A DNA stretch of 64,000 nucleotides from contig JAFQDF010000008.1 of NCBI GenBank assembly GCA_017416185.1, positions 1 to 64,000 of the forward strand. Direction: 5' to 3'. The notes below the pieces were generated by a model. The model saw only the letters and a program-made list of their open reading frames with translations. It had not been told where the DNA came from and did no database searches. The translations under genes were made by a program, and so were the position numbers. Shown one piece after another: positions 48,751-56,696 of the stretch (position 1 is the first letter of the stretch; each line of letters begins with the position of its first letter). Source of the stretch: Clostridia bacterium. GTDB lineage: Bacteria; Bacillota; Clostridia; Oscillospirales; CAG-272.

Positions 48751-49974
48751 TTAGAACGCCCAGTTGCCGTCCTTGAATATCTGAACCTTCTTACCGTCAG
48801 CGCAGATAGCTTCAATGCTGAGATCCTCTGAACCGATCATAAAGTCCTCATGGATCATAGAATCGTTTACGCCGAGCTGGGCAAACTGTTCAAGATTGTA
48901 CTTTTCATATTCTCTGATAGTATTTGTGAAGCCTCTGCCCATAGCTAAGTGGCAGCAAGCGTTTTCATCAAAGAGTGTGTTATAGAATGTAAGTCCTGAA
49001 TTGTTGATAGGAGAATCAAAGGGAACGAGTGCACATTCACCAAGATAAGCGGCACCCTCGTCCATATTGAGCATTTCGGAGAGAAGGTCCTCGTTGCGCT
49101 CTGCACCCCATTTAACAGCCTTACCTTCCTTGAACTCAATAAAAAAGTTCTCAATGACCTCACCTCTGTAGGAAAGAGGCTTGGTGGAATATACGATACC
49201 CTCTGCTTCACCCTTCTTGGGAGAGATAAAGCACTCCTCTGTAGGAATATTTGCGTTGAAATAAATTCCCTGCAATGATTCTTCACCACCGCCCAAGAAC
49301 TGTGCTTCGGGGATCATACCAACCGTAAGGTCTGTTCCGTTGGAGGATGTATAGTGAAGCTTTTCGATGCCGAGAGAGTTCAGATACTGACATCTGTCAT
49401 GGAGATCCTTGTTATGCTCCTTCCAGTTTTCAATGGGGTTAGAGTCTGCTCGGGATGTGTATAGGATAGCCTCCCACAGCTTTTCAACAGCCTGATGCTT
49501 TGAAAGGTTCGGGAACATCTTCTTTGCCCACTTAACACCGGGAACAGCGGCGATTGTCCACTGATACTTGTTGTCCATTTCATCTCTGAAAGGCTTGATG
49601 ATCTTATATTTTGCCTGTGTAGCTTTGGACATCTTTGCCTGATTGATACCGTTGAGTCCGTCAGGATCCTCTGAAAGCAGGTAGATCATACAAGGAAGCA
49701 CCTTTGTTCTGTATCTGAGCTTTTCAACCTCCCATTCCTCAAGTGTGGAAAGAGTTTTGAGAGACTTGTGTCTTACATTGATCTTGGTAAGGGGCTGGTG
49801 TGTCCACTGAACCTCAACCTTTCGAGCACCTGCCTTGTAACACTGGTCAACTACCATTTCTACAAATTCCGGTTGGTCAAGCTCAGCCATAACGATTACG
49901 TCCTGGCCCTTCTGTACGTTTGCGCCTACTGTGGCTATAAGCTTTGCGTATTCTCTTAAAACTGTTTTCTTCAT
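48751..49974 (-). CDS. M29 family aminopeptidase
   Basis: A 407-residue cytoplasmic metallo-aminopeptidase of the AmpS/PepS (M29) family, releasing N-terminal amino acids from peptides. The two-domain architecture is complete: the N-terminal part with VIVMAELDQPEFVEMVVDQCYKAGA, and the C-terminal part with the metal ligands. These are Glu in NIPTEECFISP (about 252), Glu in YLGECALVP (about 313), His in CCHLAMGRGF (about 342), and His and Asp in MIHEDFMIGSEDL (about 376). GAGGTG lies 6 bases before the start. It is in the same operon as oah and the SLH esterase. Confidence 0.92.
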   Translation of the reverse strand: MKKTVLREYAKLIATVGANVQKGQDVIVMAELDQPEFVEMVVDQCYKAGARKVEVQWTHQPLTKINVRHKSLKTLSTLEEWEVEKLRYRTKVLPCMIYLLSEDPDGLNGINQAKMSKATQAKYKIIKPFRDEMDNKYQWTIAAVPGVKWAKKMFPNLSKHQAVEKLWEAILYTSRADSNPIENWKEHNKDLHDRCQYLNSLGIEKLHYTSSNGTDLTVGMIPEAQFLGGGEESLQGIYFNANIPTEECFISPKKGEAEGIVYSTKPLSYRGEVIENFFIEFKEGKAVKWGAERNEDLLSEMLNMDEGAAYLGECALVPFDSPINNSGLTFYNTLFDENACCHLAMGRGFTNTIREYEKYNLEQFAQLGVNDSMIHEDFMIGSEDLSIEAICADGKKVQIFKDGNWAF

Positions 49975-49982
49975 AATTCACC

Positions 49983-51260
49983 TCATAAATTTTCAAGTGC
50001 CTGTGCAATATCCTCTATGATATCATCAGCGTTTTCGATACCTACGGAAAGTCTGATAAGGTCCGGTGTTGTACCTGACTCTATGAGCTGTTCATCGCTC
50101 ATCTGTCTGTGGGTTGTACTTGCGGGATGCAGACAGCAGGTTCTTGCATCTGCAACGTGAGTAACAACTGCCGCGAGCTTAAGTGAGTCCATAAACTTTG
50201 TAGCAGCCTCTCTTCCGCCTGCAACACCGAAGGATATTACGCCACTGGAGCCGTTAGGAAGATATTTTTTAGCAAGCTTGTTGTATTTATTATCTTCAAG
50301 GTCGGGGTAATTTACCCAGGTAACCTTTGAGTTTGTTGTGAGATATTCGGCGATCTTTCTTGCGTTTTCACAATGACGCTGTACTCTCAAGTGCAGAGAT
50401 TCAAGACCGAGATTAAGCATAAATGATGTTATTGCAGGAGGGATAGATCCAAGGTCACGCATAAGCTGAACCGTAAGCTTTGTCATATATGCAACGTTTC
50501 CGAACTGCTTGGTATAGCTTACACCGTGATAGGACTCGTCAGGCTTAACCAGACAAGCGAACCTTTCGGGATATTTAGCCCAATCGAACTTACCCGAATC
50601 AACTACAACTCCACCGACCACCGATGCATGACCGTCCATATATTTCGTTGTTGAATGTGTAACTATATCCGCACCGTATTCGATAGGTCTGCAATTAATG
50701 GGAGTAGGGAAGGTATTATCAACGATAAGGGGCAGTCCGTTATCGTGAGCAGCCTTAGCAAATGTTTCAATATCAAGTACAGCAAGGGAAGGATTTGCCA
50801 GTGTTTCACCGAAAACAGCTTTGGTATTAGGTTTGATTGCTGCACAAATTTCTTCGTAGCTTGAGTCGGGAGAAACGAAGGTAGCGTCTATACCCATCTT
50901 TTTCATTGTCACATTTATAAGGTTAAAGGTACCTCCGTAAATGGTTGAGGACGAAACGATATGGTCACCTGCATTTACGATATTAAACAATGCAAAGAAG
51001 TTAGCAGCCTGACCCGAGGAGGTCAGTGTTGCTGCCGCACCGCCCTCGAGGTCGGCTATTTTTGCTGCAACAGCGTCATTTGTGGGATTAGCGAGTCTGG
51101 AGTAGAAGTAACCCTCTGCCTTCAGATCAAAGAGATCGCCCATCTCCTTGCTTGACTCATATTTATATGTTGTGGACTGAATTATCGGCAGTACACGGGG
51201 CTCACCGTTTTTAGGTGTGTAGCCCGACTGCACGCACTTTGTTTCGATCTTCTTGTTCAT
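49983..51260 (-). CDS. O-acetylhomoserine sulfhydrylase (PLP-dependent)
   Basis: A 425-residue enzyme of the Cys/Met metabolism PLP family that makes homocysteine (or methionine from methanethiol) from O-acetylhomoserine. Features are TKCVQSGYTPKNGEPRVLPI, SRLANPTNDAVAAKIADLEGG, TSSGQAANF, the PLP-binding lysine in HSTTKYMDGHASVVGG (about 204-219), and the C-terminal LHPASTTHRQM and IRLSVGIEN motifs. The length above 420 residues fits MetY rather than cystathionine lyases. AAAGG lies before the start. It begins 2 bases before the end of the intergenic gap after glnS, in one operon. Confidence 0.92.
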   Translation of the reverse strand: MNKKIETKCVQSGYTPKNGEPRVLPIIQSTTYKYESSKEMGDLFDLKAEGYFYSRLANPTNDAVAAKIADLEGGAAATLTSSGQAANFFALFNIVNAGDHIVSSSTIYGGTFNLINVTMKKMGIDATFVSPDSSYEEICAAIKPNTKAVFGETLANPSLAVLDIETFAKAAHDNGLPLIVDNTFPTPINCRPIEYGADIVTHSTTKYMDGHASVVGGVVVDSGKFDWAKYPERFACLVKPDESYHGVSYTKQFGNVAYMTKLTVQLMRDLGSIPPAITSFMLNLGLESLHLRVQRHCENARKIAEYLTTNSKVTWVNYPDLEDNKYNKLAKKYLPNGSSGVISFGVAGGREAATKFMDSLKLAAVVTHVADARTCCLHPASTTHRQMSDEQLIESGTTPDLIRLSVGIENADDIIEDIAQALENL

Positions 51261-51262
51261 AT

Positions 51263-52915
51263 TTAACCTTTCTTGAAGCTGTCCTTTAAGCCGACAATCA
51301 GATTAAAGGTGTTTTCGTTCTTTGTATCCTTTACAAAGTAGCCGTTACGTACAAACTGGAAACACTCTGCCTCTTCAGCGTCCTTAAGGGCAGGCTCAAC
51401 TTTGCAGTTTTCGCATTTGGTTACTGAGTTTATATTGAGGTAATCGTCGTAGGTCTTGTCCTCGGGAATATCGCCTGTGTTTTCGATGTTAAAGAGCTTG
51501 TCATACATCATAACGGTTACATTCTCGGCGTACTTTGCACTTAACCAATGGATAGTACCCTTGATCTTACGGTCAGGCTTATTTGTGCCTGTTTCGATAT
51601 CAGCGGTACATCTCAGCTCCTTGATGCTGCCGTCATCGTTTTTGATTATCTCCTCGAGCTTAATGATATATGCACCCATAAGACGAACTTCACCATCAGG
51701 CTTGAGTCTGAAGAACTTGGGCGGAGGAACCTCGGCAAAGTCGGAGCTGTCGATATAAAGCTCACGGGTAAAGGGAACCTGTCTTGTTCCTGCGGTCTCG
51801 TCGTTGGGGTTGTTGGAAATCTCGAAGTATTCTGTTTTGTCCTCGGGATAGTTTGTAACCACTACCTTTATGGGATCGATTACGGCGATACGGCGTTTAG
51901 CTGTCATATTGAGTTCTTCTCTTGCACAATGCTCAAGCAGCTCCATATCAAGAAGGCTGTAGTTCTTTGCAACACCCGCACGGCGAACAAAATCAAATAT
52001 AGCGGAAGGTGTATAACCTCTTCTTCTCAGACCGCAGATAGTGGGCATTCTGGGGTCATCCCAACCGTCCACAAGATTTGTTTCAACGAGCTTTCTGAGG
52101 TAACGCTTACTCATAACGGTATGGGTAACGTTCAGTCTTGCAAACTCATACTGATGAGGTCTTGGGTCAAAGCCGCCTATGTTGTCAAGCACCCAGTCGT
52201 AGAGAGGTCTGTGGTTCTCGAATTCAAGAGAGCAGAGAGAGTATGTTATACCCTCAAGAGCATCCTGAATAGGATGTGCAAAGTCATAGAGGGGATATAT
52301 ACACCACTTGTCCCCCTGTCTGTGGTGGTCAGTGTGGAGAATACGGTAGATAGCCGGGTCACGCATATTCATATTGGGAGAAGCCATATCGATTTTTGCA
52401 CGGAGCGTTCTTGCACCGTCCTCAAATTCACCGTTCTTCATACGTTCAAAGAGGTCAAGATTTTCTTCAATGCTTCTGTTTCTGTAGGGACTTTCCTTGC
52501 CGGGCTCGGTAAGTGTACCTCTGTATTCTCTCATTTCATCGGCACTGAGGTCGCAAACAAATGCCTTGCCGTCCTTAATGAGCTTTACTGCGTACTCATA
52601 ACACTTTTCAAAGTAATCTGAGCCGTAAAACACACCGCCTGTAGGCTCGCAGCCGAGCCACTTGAGGTCCTCATAGATAGACTGTACGTATTCGTCGCCT
52701 TCCTTTGAAGGGTTGGTGTCGTCATAACGGAGATTAAACTGACCGCCGTATTTCTTTGCTGTTGAATAGTTGATCCATATAGCCTTAGCGGAGCCTATAT
52801 GGAGATAACCGTTAGGCTCGGGAGGAAAACGGGTATGAACCGTATCGTTAACACCCTCCGCCAGGTCCTTGTCGATAATATCGTGGATAAAATTTGATGT
52901 TGTGATCTCTTCCAT
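51263..52915 (-). CDS. glnS: Glutamine-tRNA ligase
   Basis: Charges tRNA-Gln directly. The 550-residue class I synthetase has the HIGH-like signature FPPEPNGYLHIGSAKAI (about 30-46), RYDDTNPSKE, the GlnRS-type ICGLRRRGYTPSAI segment, and the KMSKS-like VMSKRYL (about 260-266). The C-terminal anticodon-binding barrels run from about 335. True GlnRS rather than GluRS is supported by PPEPNG and by the separate gltX gene just upstream. The SD is AAGGAG inside the 3' end of gltX. Same operon as gltX and oah. Confidence 0.95.
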   Translation of the reverse strand: MEEITTSNFIHDIIDKDLAEGVNDTVHTRFPPEPNGYLHIGSAKAIWINYSTAKKYGGQFNLRYDDTNPSKEGDEYVQSIYEDLKWLGCEPTGGVFYGSDYFEKCYEYAVKLIKDGKAFVCDLSADEMREYRGTLTEPGKESPYRNRSIEENLDLFERMKNGEFEDGARTLRAKIDMASPNMNMRDPAIYRILHTDHHRQGDKWCIYPLYDFAHPIQDALEGITYSLCSLEFENHRPLYDWVLDNIGGFDPRPHQYEFARLNVTHTVMSKRYLRKLVETNLVDGWDDPRMPTICGLRRRGYTPSAIFDFVRRAGVAKNYSLLDMELLEHCAREELNMTAKRRIAVIDPIKVVVTNYPEDKTEYFEISNNPNDETAGTRQVPFTRELYIDSSDFAEVPPPKFFRLKPDGEVRLMGAYIIKLEEIIKNDDGSIKELRCTADIETGTNKPDRKIKGTIHWLSAKYAENVTVMMYDKLFNIENTGDIPEDKTYDDYLNINSVTKCENCKVEPALKDAEEAECFQFVRNGYFVKDTKNENTFNLIVGLKDSFKKG

Positions 52916-52920
52916 TGGTC

Positions 52921-54564
52921 TTATATCTCCTTAATTGCATTCTTGATTCTGTTGATAGATCTTTCCTCGCCCAGTATATTCATTACCTCATACATATCGG
53001 GAGAGTTGGTTTTGCCTGTAAGAGCTATACGGACGAACATACTGATATCGCCAACGTGGCCCTTATAATCATCGGGATTCTTCTTGTAAAGCTTTGTCTC
53101 GGGAGCGAAGCCTAACTTATCTGCGATGACCTTCATTTTAGCAAACCATTCGTTTGCGTCATCGTTTTTGTCATATCCCTCTGCAAACATTGTGAGAGCT
53201 TGTTTGATATCCTCTTTGTCGAAGGCTTCAGGATATTCTGCCTCTTTATGATACAGTTCGTCATAGAAAAGTCCTACATAAGGCTTAACATCCTTCCAGA
53301 CGCAAAGATCCTTTCTGGGCTTTGCGGTTCCTCTGCCGATAGAGAGAATACGCTTTGCATATTCAGCGTCTTTTGTAAACAGCTCGTAAAGCTCTGTGTC
53401 AAACTCTTTAGCCCACTTGACGATCTCGTCATAAACCTCGTCTGCACTCATATGGGCGATCGTATTCTTACTAACGTCATTGAGCTTGTCAAAATCAAAG
53501 AGTGAGCCGGAGGCGGACATCTTTTTGATCGAGAACTGGAAGTCATTGATGTCAGCCTTGGGGTTTGCGTTTCTCCATTCCTCAAAGTTGGAATTAAGCA
53601 GAGTCATAACGTATTCCTTAACAGACTTTGCGGGATATCCCTCTGCAACGTAGAAGCTAAGACCTGCACCGAGATCTCTCTTGGAAAGCTTCTTCTTGGA
53701 GCCGCCCTCCATTTTCATAAGCTGTGAGATGTGGAGGTACTTGGGGATCTTGAAGCCCAAAGCTCTGAAAAGCTGAACGTGGAAGGGAAGACTGGGAAGC
53801 CATTCCTCACCTCTGACTACGTGCGTGGTCTTCATTAAGTGATCGTCTACCGCGTGAGCAAAGTGGTAGGTAGGAATACCGTCACTTTTTAAGAGAACGT
53901 GATCAATATCATTTTCGGTGATTTCTATAGCCCCCTTGATAAGGTCAGTGAACTTAATCTTGTTTTCTATAGAACCTTCGGAACGGAATCTTAGAACGAA
54001 CGGCATACCCGCATCCAACTTTTCCTTGATGGTTTCAAGATCGCAATCGCGGTATTTAGCCCATTTTCCGTAGTAACCGGGATTCGCCTTTATAGCTTCC
54101 TGCTCCTCACGGATAGCTGTAAGCTCTTCTTCTGTACAGAAACAGGGATATGCCTTACCTTCAGCTACCAGCTTTTTTGCGTAGGTCTGATATATTTCAG
54201 CTCTTTTTGACTGACGGTAGGGGCCGTAATCACCCTTTTCTCCGTCGAGTGAAATACCTTCATCGAAGAAAATGCCGTAGGAAGCGTAAGAATTGATAAT
54301 GTCGATATCGGCGCCCTCGACTTCACGCTTTGCATCGGTATCCTCTATTCTCAGGTAGAAGACACCGCCGCTTTGATGTGCAAGTCTTTCGCCTACCATA
54401 GTAGGAAACAGACTTCCGAAATGAACAAAGCCTGTGGGGCTGGGAGCAAATCTCGTTACCTTTGCACCCTCGGGAAGATTTCTTTCAGGAAATCTTGCTT
54501 CGATCTCCTCGATGGTAGTCGTGATGTTGGGGTAAAGTAATTCACTTAATGCTTTGTAGTCCAT
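52921..54564 (-). CDS. gltX: Glutamate-tRNA ligase
   Basis: Charges tRNA-Glu. The 547-residue protein has the signature RFAPSPTGFVHFGSLFPT (about 38-55, with HFGS instead of HIGS), LRIEDTDAKREVEGA, the KMSKS loop KKKLSKRD (about 290-297), and a helical C-terminal anticodon-binding region. It is longer than typical bacterial GluRS because of a 35-residue N-terminal extension and an extended C-terminal half. GAGG is 8 bases before the start. It lies 10 bases after the MBL hydrolase gene and 5 bases before glnS. Confidence 0.95.
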   Translation of the reverse strand: MDYKALSELLYPNITTTIEEIEARFPERNLPEGAKVTRFAPSPTGFVHFGSLFPTMVGERLAHQSGGVFYLRIEDTDAKREVEGADIDIINSYASYGIFFDEGISLDGEKGDYGPYRQSKRAEIYQTYAKKLVAEGKAYPCFCTEEELTAIREEQEAIKANPGYYGKWAKYRDCDLETIKEKLDAGMPFVLRFRSEGSIENKIKFTDLIKGAIEITENDIDHVLLKSDGIPTYHFAHAVDDHLMKTTHVVRGEEWLPSLPFHVQLFRALGFKIPKYLHISQLMKMEGGSKKKLSKRDLGAGLSFYVAEGYPAKSVKEYVMTLLNSNFEEWRNANPKADINDFQFSIKKMSASGSLFDFDKLNDVSKNTIAHMSADEVYDEIVKWAKEFDTELYELFTKDAEYAKRILSIGRGTAKPRKDLCVWKDVKPYVGLFYDELYHKEAEYPEAFDKEDIKQALTMFAEGYDKNDDANEWFAKMKVIADKLGFAPETKLYKKNPDDYKGHVGDISMFVRIALTGKTNSPDMYEVMNILGEERSINRIKNAIKEI

Positions 54565-54574
54565 GTGTGTATCC

Positions 54575-55195
54575 TCATCTCATGTATATATTATATTCTT
54601 TTTCGTATGAAAGGTGGCTGGAGGGACCGTGTCCGGGATAAATGCGGTAATCGGTTTCAAGAGCCTTTATTTTTTCAAGGGATGACAGTATCGTGTTGTA
54701 GTCACCGCCGTAGAAATCATATCTTCCGATGCTTCCGCGGAAAAGTGTATCTCCGCATATCATATGCTCTCCCACAAGGTAACAGCACGAACCCTTGGTA
54801 TGCCCGGGAGTATGCATTACCTTGATTATATTTCCGTGAAAATCTATCTCATCCCCGTCTTTTAAGAGAACATCTGCACTTTTAAATGGAGCTTTGTTTC
54901 CTGCATAAAAGGACATAAGACTTTTTTCAGGGTCAAGCAGCAGCTCGTTGTCTTCCTCGTGGATATAAAGGGGCGCTTTTGTTTTTTCTCTCAGTTCTTC
55001 GAGAGCCATCATATGATCGAAATGACCGTGGGTAAGTATGATCTTTTCACACTTCAATTCCTTATCGGTGAGCTTTTTCATAATAGTGTCGATATCATCT
55101 GCTGGATCGACTATTATGCAGCTTTTGGTTTGCTCGTCGATTATGAAATAGCAGTTAGTCTGCATACTTCCCAATATAAACTTTGCTATTTTCAT
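54575..55195 (-). CDS. Metallo-beta-lactamase fold hydrolase
   Basis: A 206-residue hydrolase of the glyoxalase II-like MBL family. It contains LTHGHFDH (the HxHxDH zinc motif, about 54-61), TPGHTKGSCCY (about 128), CGDTLFRGSIGR (the bridging Asp, about 146) and YPGHGPSS (about 185), which together give two metal sites. Thioesterase activity on small-molecule thioesters is likely; the substrate is unknown. I chose ATG at 55195 with AAGGA 8 bases upstream; the longer frame starts with TTG and has no SD. First gene of the six-gene operon. Confidence 0.9.
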   Translation of the reverse strand: MKIAKFILGSMQTNCYFIIDEQTKSCIIVDPADDIDTIMKKLTDKELKCEKIILTHGHFDHMMALEELREKTKAPLYIHEEDNELLLDPEKSLMSFYAGNKAPFKSADVLLKDGDEIDFHGNIIKVMHTPGHTKGSCCYLVGEHMICGDTLFRGSIGRYDFYGGDYNTILSSLEKIKALETDYRIYPGHGPSSHLSYEKEYNIYMR

Positions 55196-55225
55196 ATTAA
55201 AATCCTTCAATATTGATAATATAAT

Positions 55226-55254
55226 ATTATATCACGCAAAGCTGATATTGTCTA
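55226..55254 (-). promoter_or_regulatory. Promoter of the MBL-gltX-glnS operon
   Basis: TAGACA (55249-55254), 17-base spacer, TATAAT (55226-55231). The leader is about 25 bases, so there is no T-box. Confidence 0.7.
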
Positions 55255-55346
55255 TAGAAAAACATTAAATATAATTAGATTTTTCTCTTTATTTTTTGAA
55301 TTTTTTGTGGTAAAATATACATATAAACTGATTGTGAGGTTATAGT

Positions 55347-55721
55347 ATGAAGGCTTACGGTAAAAAGATATGGCTTATTGCCGATAATTATCTTAATTCA
55401 AAATCTTTAAATGACTGGAACAGCCATGAGGCTGTCTGCGTTTTAAACACGTCTGATGTTGATGCTGAGATCAAAATGACCCTGTTCTTTGAGGACAAAG
55501 AATCTAAAAATGATGTTGTATCCTTCTGTAAGGCGGGCAGAACTCATCATATAAGACTCGATAAGATCAGAGATTCAAAGGGAGAGCTTCTTGAAAGAGA
55601 TGTTCCTTACGCATTGCTGCTTGAATCAAACACACCTGTGATCGTTCAGTATTCCCGACTCGATACGTCCAGACGCGAGCTGGCTCTTATGACTACTATG
55701 GCATACGCTATAGAGGAATAA
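55347..55721 (+). CDS. ASRT-family small-molecule-binding protein
   Basis: A 124-residue protein of the Anabaena sensory rhodopsin transducer (ASRT) family, a compact beta-sandwich thought to bind small ligands such as sugars and widespread outside rhodopsin systems. Family landmarks are WLIADNYLN, the SHEAVCVLNTSDVDAEI segment (about 26-42), the basic RTHHIRLDKI (about 65-74), and PVIVQYSRLDTSRRELALMTTMAYA (97-121, given in part). No DNA-binding or membrane segment is visible. TGAGGT lies before the start. It directly precedes the sugar nucleotidyltransferase-kinase-epimerase operon, so a role in sensing or handling a sugar is inferred. Confidence 0.8.
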   Translation: MKAYGKKIWLIADNYLNSKSLNDWNSHEAVCVLNTSDVDAEIKMTLFFEDKESKNDVVSFCKAGRTHHIRLDKIRDSKGELLERDVPYALLLESNTPVIVQYSRLDTSRRELALMTTMAYAIEE

Positions 55722-55722
55722 C

Positions 55723-55751
55723 TTGACAGGGATATATTATTGTTGTATAAT
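55723..55751 (+). promoter_or_regulatory. Promoter of the sugar-activation operon
   Basis: TTGACA (55723-55728), 17-base spacer, TATAAT (55746-55751): full consensus. A TTGTT-N7-AACAA inverted repeat (55740-55756) is centred on the -10 box and could be an operator. Confidence 0.85.
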
Positions 55752-55779
55752 AACAAGAGTTGTTTATGAGAGGTAGCCT

Positions 55780-56694
55780 ATGAGCGGTTTTGTAGCAGTG
55801 CTCCTTTGTGCAGGAAAAGGAAGCCGTATGAATGATGACAGCACAAATAAAGTTTGTTTTCCTGTTAACGGTATTCCGGCAGTACGGCGTACTATCGATA
55901 ATATGCGTAAGGCGGGAATTGATAAATTTATCGTAGTTGTTGGTCACAAGGCCGATAAGGTAATGGAGTGTCTGTCTTGTTACGATAACATCGCGTATGC
56001 ATACCAGGCAGAGCAGAACGGTACCGGAAATGCCGCGCTTATGGCTTTGAATGTTCTTGATACTCTTGGTTATAACGGTGCTGCGCTTATCTGTATGGGG
56101 GATAAGATCATCTCAACAGATGTTATTACAAAGCTTATTGAATGTTACAAAACTACCGGCTCAAAAAACGTTTTTGCCGTTCAGCCCAAAGCCTTTAATG
56201 AGGGCGGTGGAAGAATAGCAATGAAGGGCGATAAGGTTTGCGGTATCTACGAGCAGACCGACTCATACATACTTAAATTAGCTGAATTATCCGAGCAAAA
56301 CGAAGCTGCGTATATTTCTGCTCTTGAAGGAGTCAGCTTAAACGAAAAGAAAAAGCGCAAGGTCATCGATTACGCCGTAACTCACAAAGGTGAGCTTGAT
56401 CGTTATGCTACGCTGTCAGGTGAACGCTTTAGTCACTTCGATATCGAATCCTCTGACTATGTCAACACAGCTACCTATCTTTGTGACGTGAAGGCGACCA
56501 TTGCCGCAATAAATAAACTTGATAACGATAATGCACAGGGAGAGATATATCTCACCGATGCGATCAATATAATGGCAGCAGAGAACGGTGCAAAGATAAT
56601 TCCGATTTCTGCAAAAGAAGAGATGCTGACATTTGCAACCAAGGACGAGTTGGCAGAGGTAAGCGATTATTTCGCATCTATCGAAAAGGAGTAA
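55780..56694 (+). CDS. GlmU-like sugar-1-phosphate nucleotidyltransferase
   Basis: A 304-residue enzyme with the nucleotidyltransferase fold of the GlmU N-terminal domain and no acetyltransferase repeats. It shows VLLCAGKGSRMN (7-18; the LxAGxGTRM loop), KVCFPVNGIP with the Lys, the uridine-binding QAEQNGTGNAALMA (about 76-89), and the metal-binding region ICMGDK where Asp replaces the usual GD[VT/S] context. The expected reaction is UTP plus sugar 1-phosphate to UDP-sugar, with the sugar not known (galactose, glucose or a hexosamine). It is followed within 3 bases by the kinase gene, so the pair likely works in sequence. Confidence 0.87.
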   Translation: MSGFVAVLLCAGKGSRMNDDSTNKVCFPVNGIPAVRRTIDNMRKAGIDKFIVVVGHKADKVMECLSCYDNIAYAYQAEQNGTGNAALMALNVLDTLGYNGAALICMGDKIISTDVITKLIECYKTTGSKNVFAVQPKAFNEGGGRIAMKGDKVCGIYEQTDSYILKLAELSEQNEAAYISALEGVSLNEKKKRKVIDYAVTHKGELDRYATLSGERFSHFDIESSDYVNTATYLCDVKATIAAINKLDNDNAQGEIYLTDAINIMAAENGAKIIPISAKEEMLTFATKDELAEVSDYFASIEKE

Positions 56695-56696
56695 AT

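Noticed and set aside
47970..48776. Open frame opposite the SLH region of the esterase
   Set aside because: Antisense shadow of the SLH domains; Cys/Ile-rich translation and no SD.
51548..52621. Long open frame opposite glnS
   Set aside because: Antisense to a conserved synthetase gene, with low-complexity Cys/Val-rich translation and no SD.
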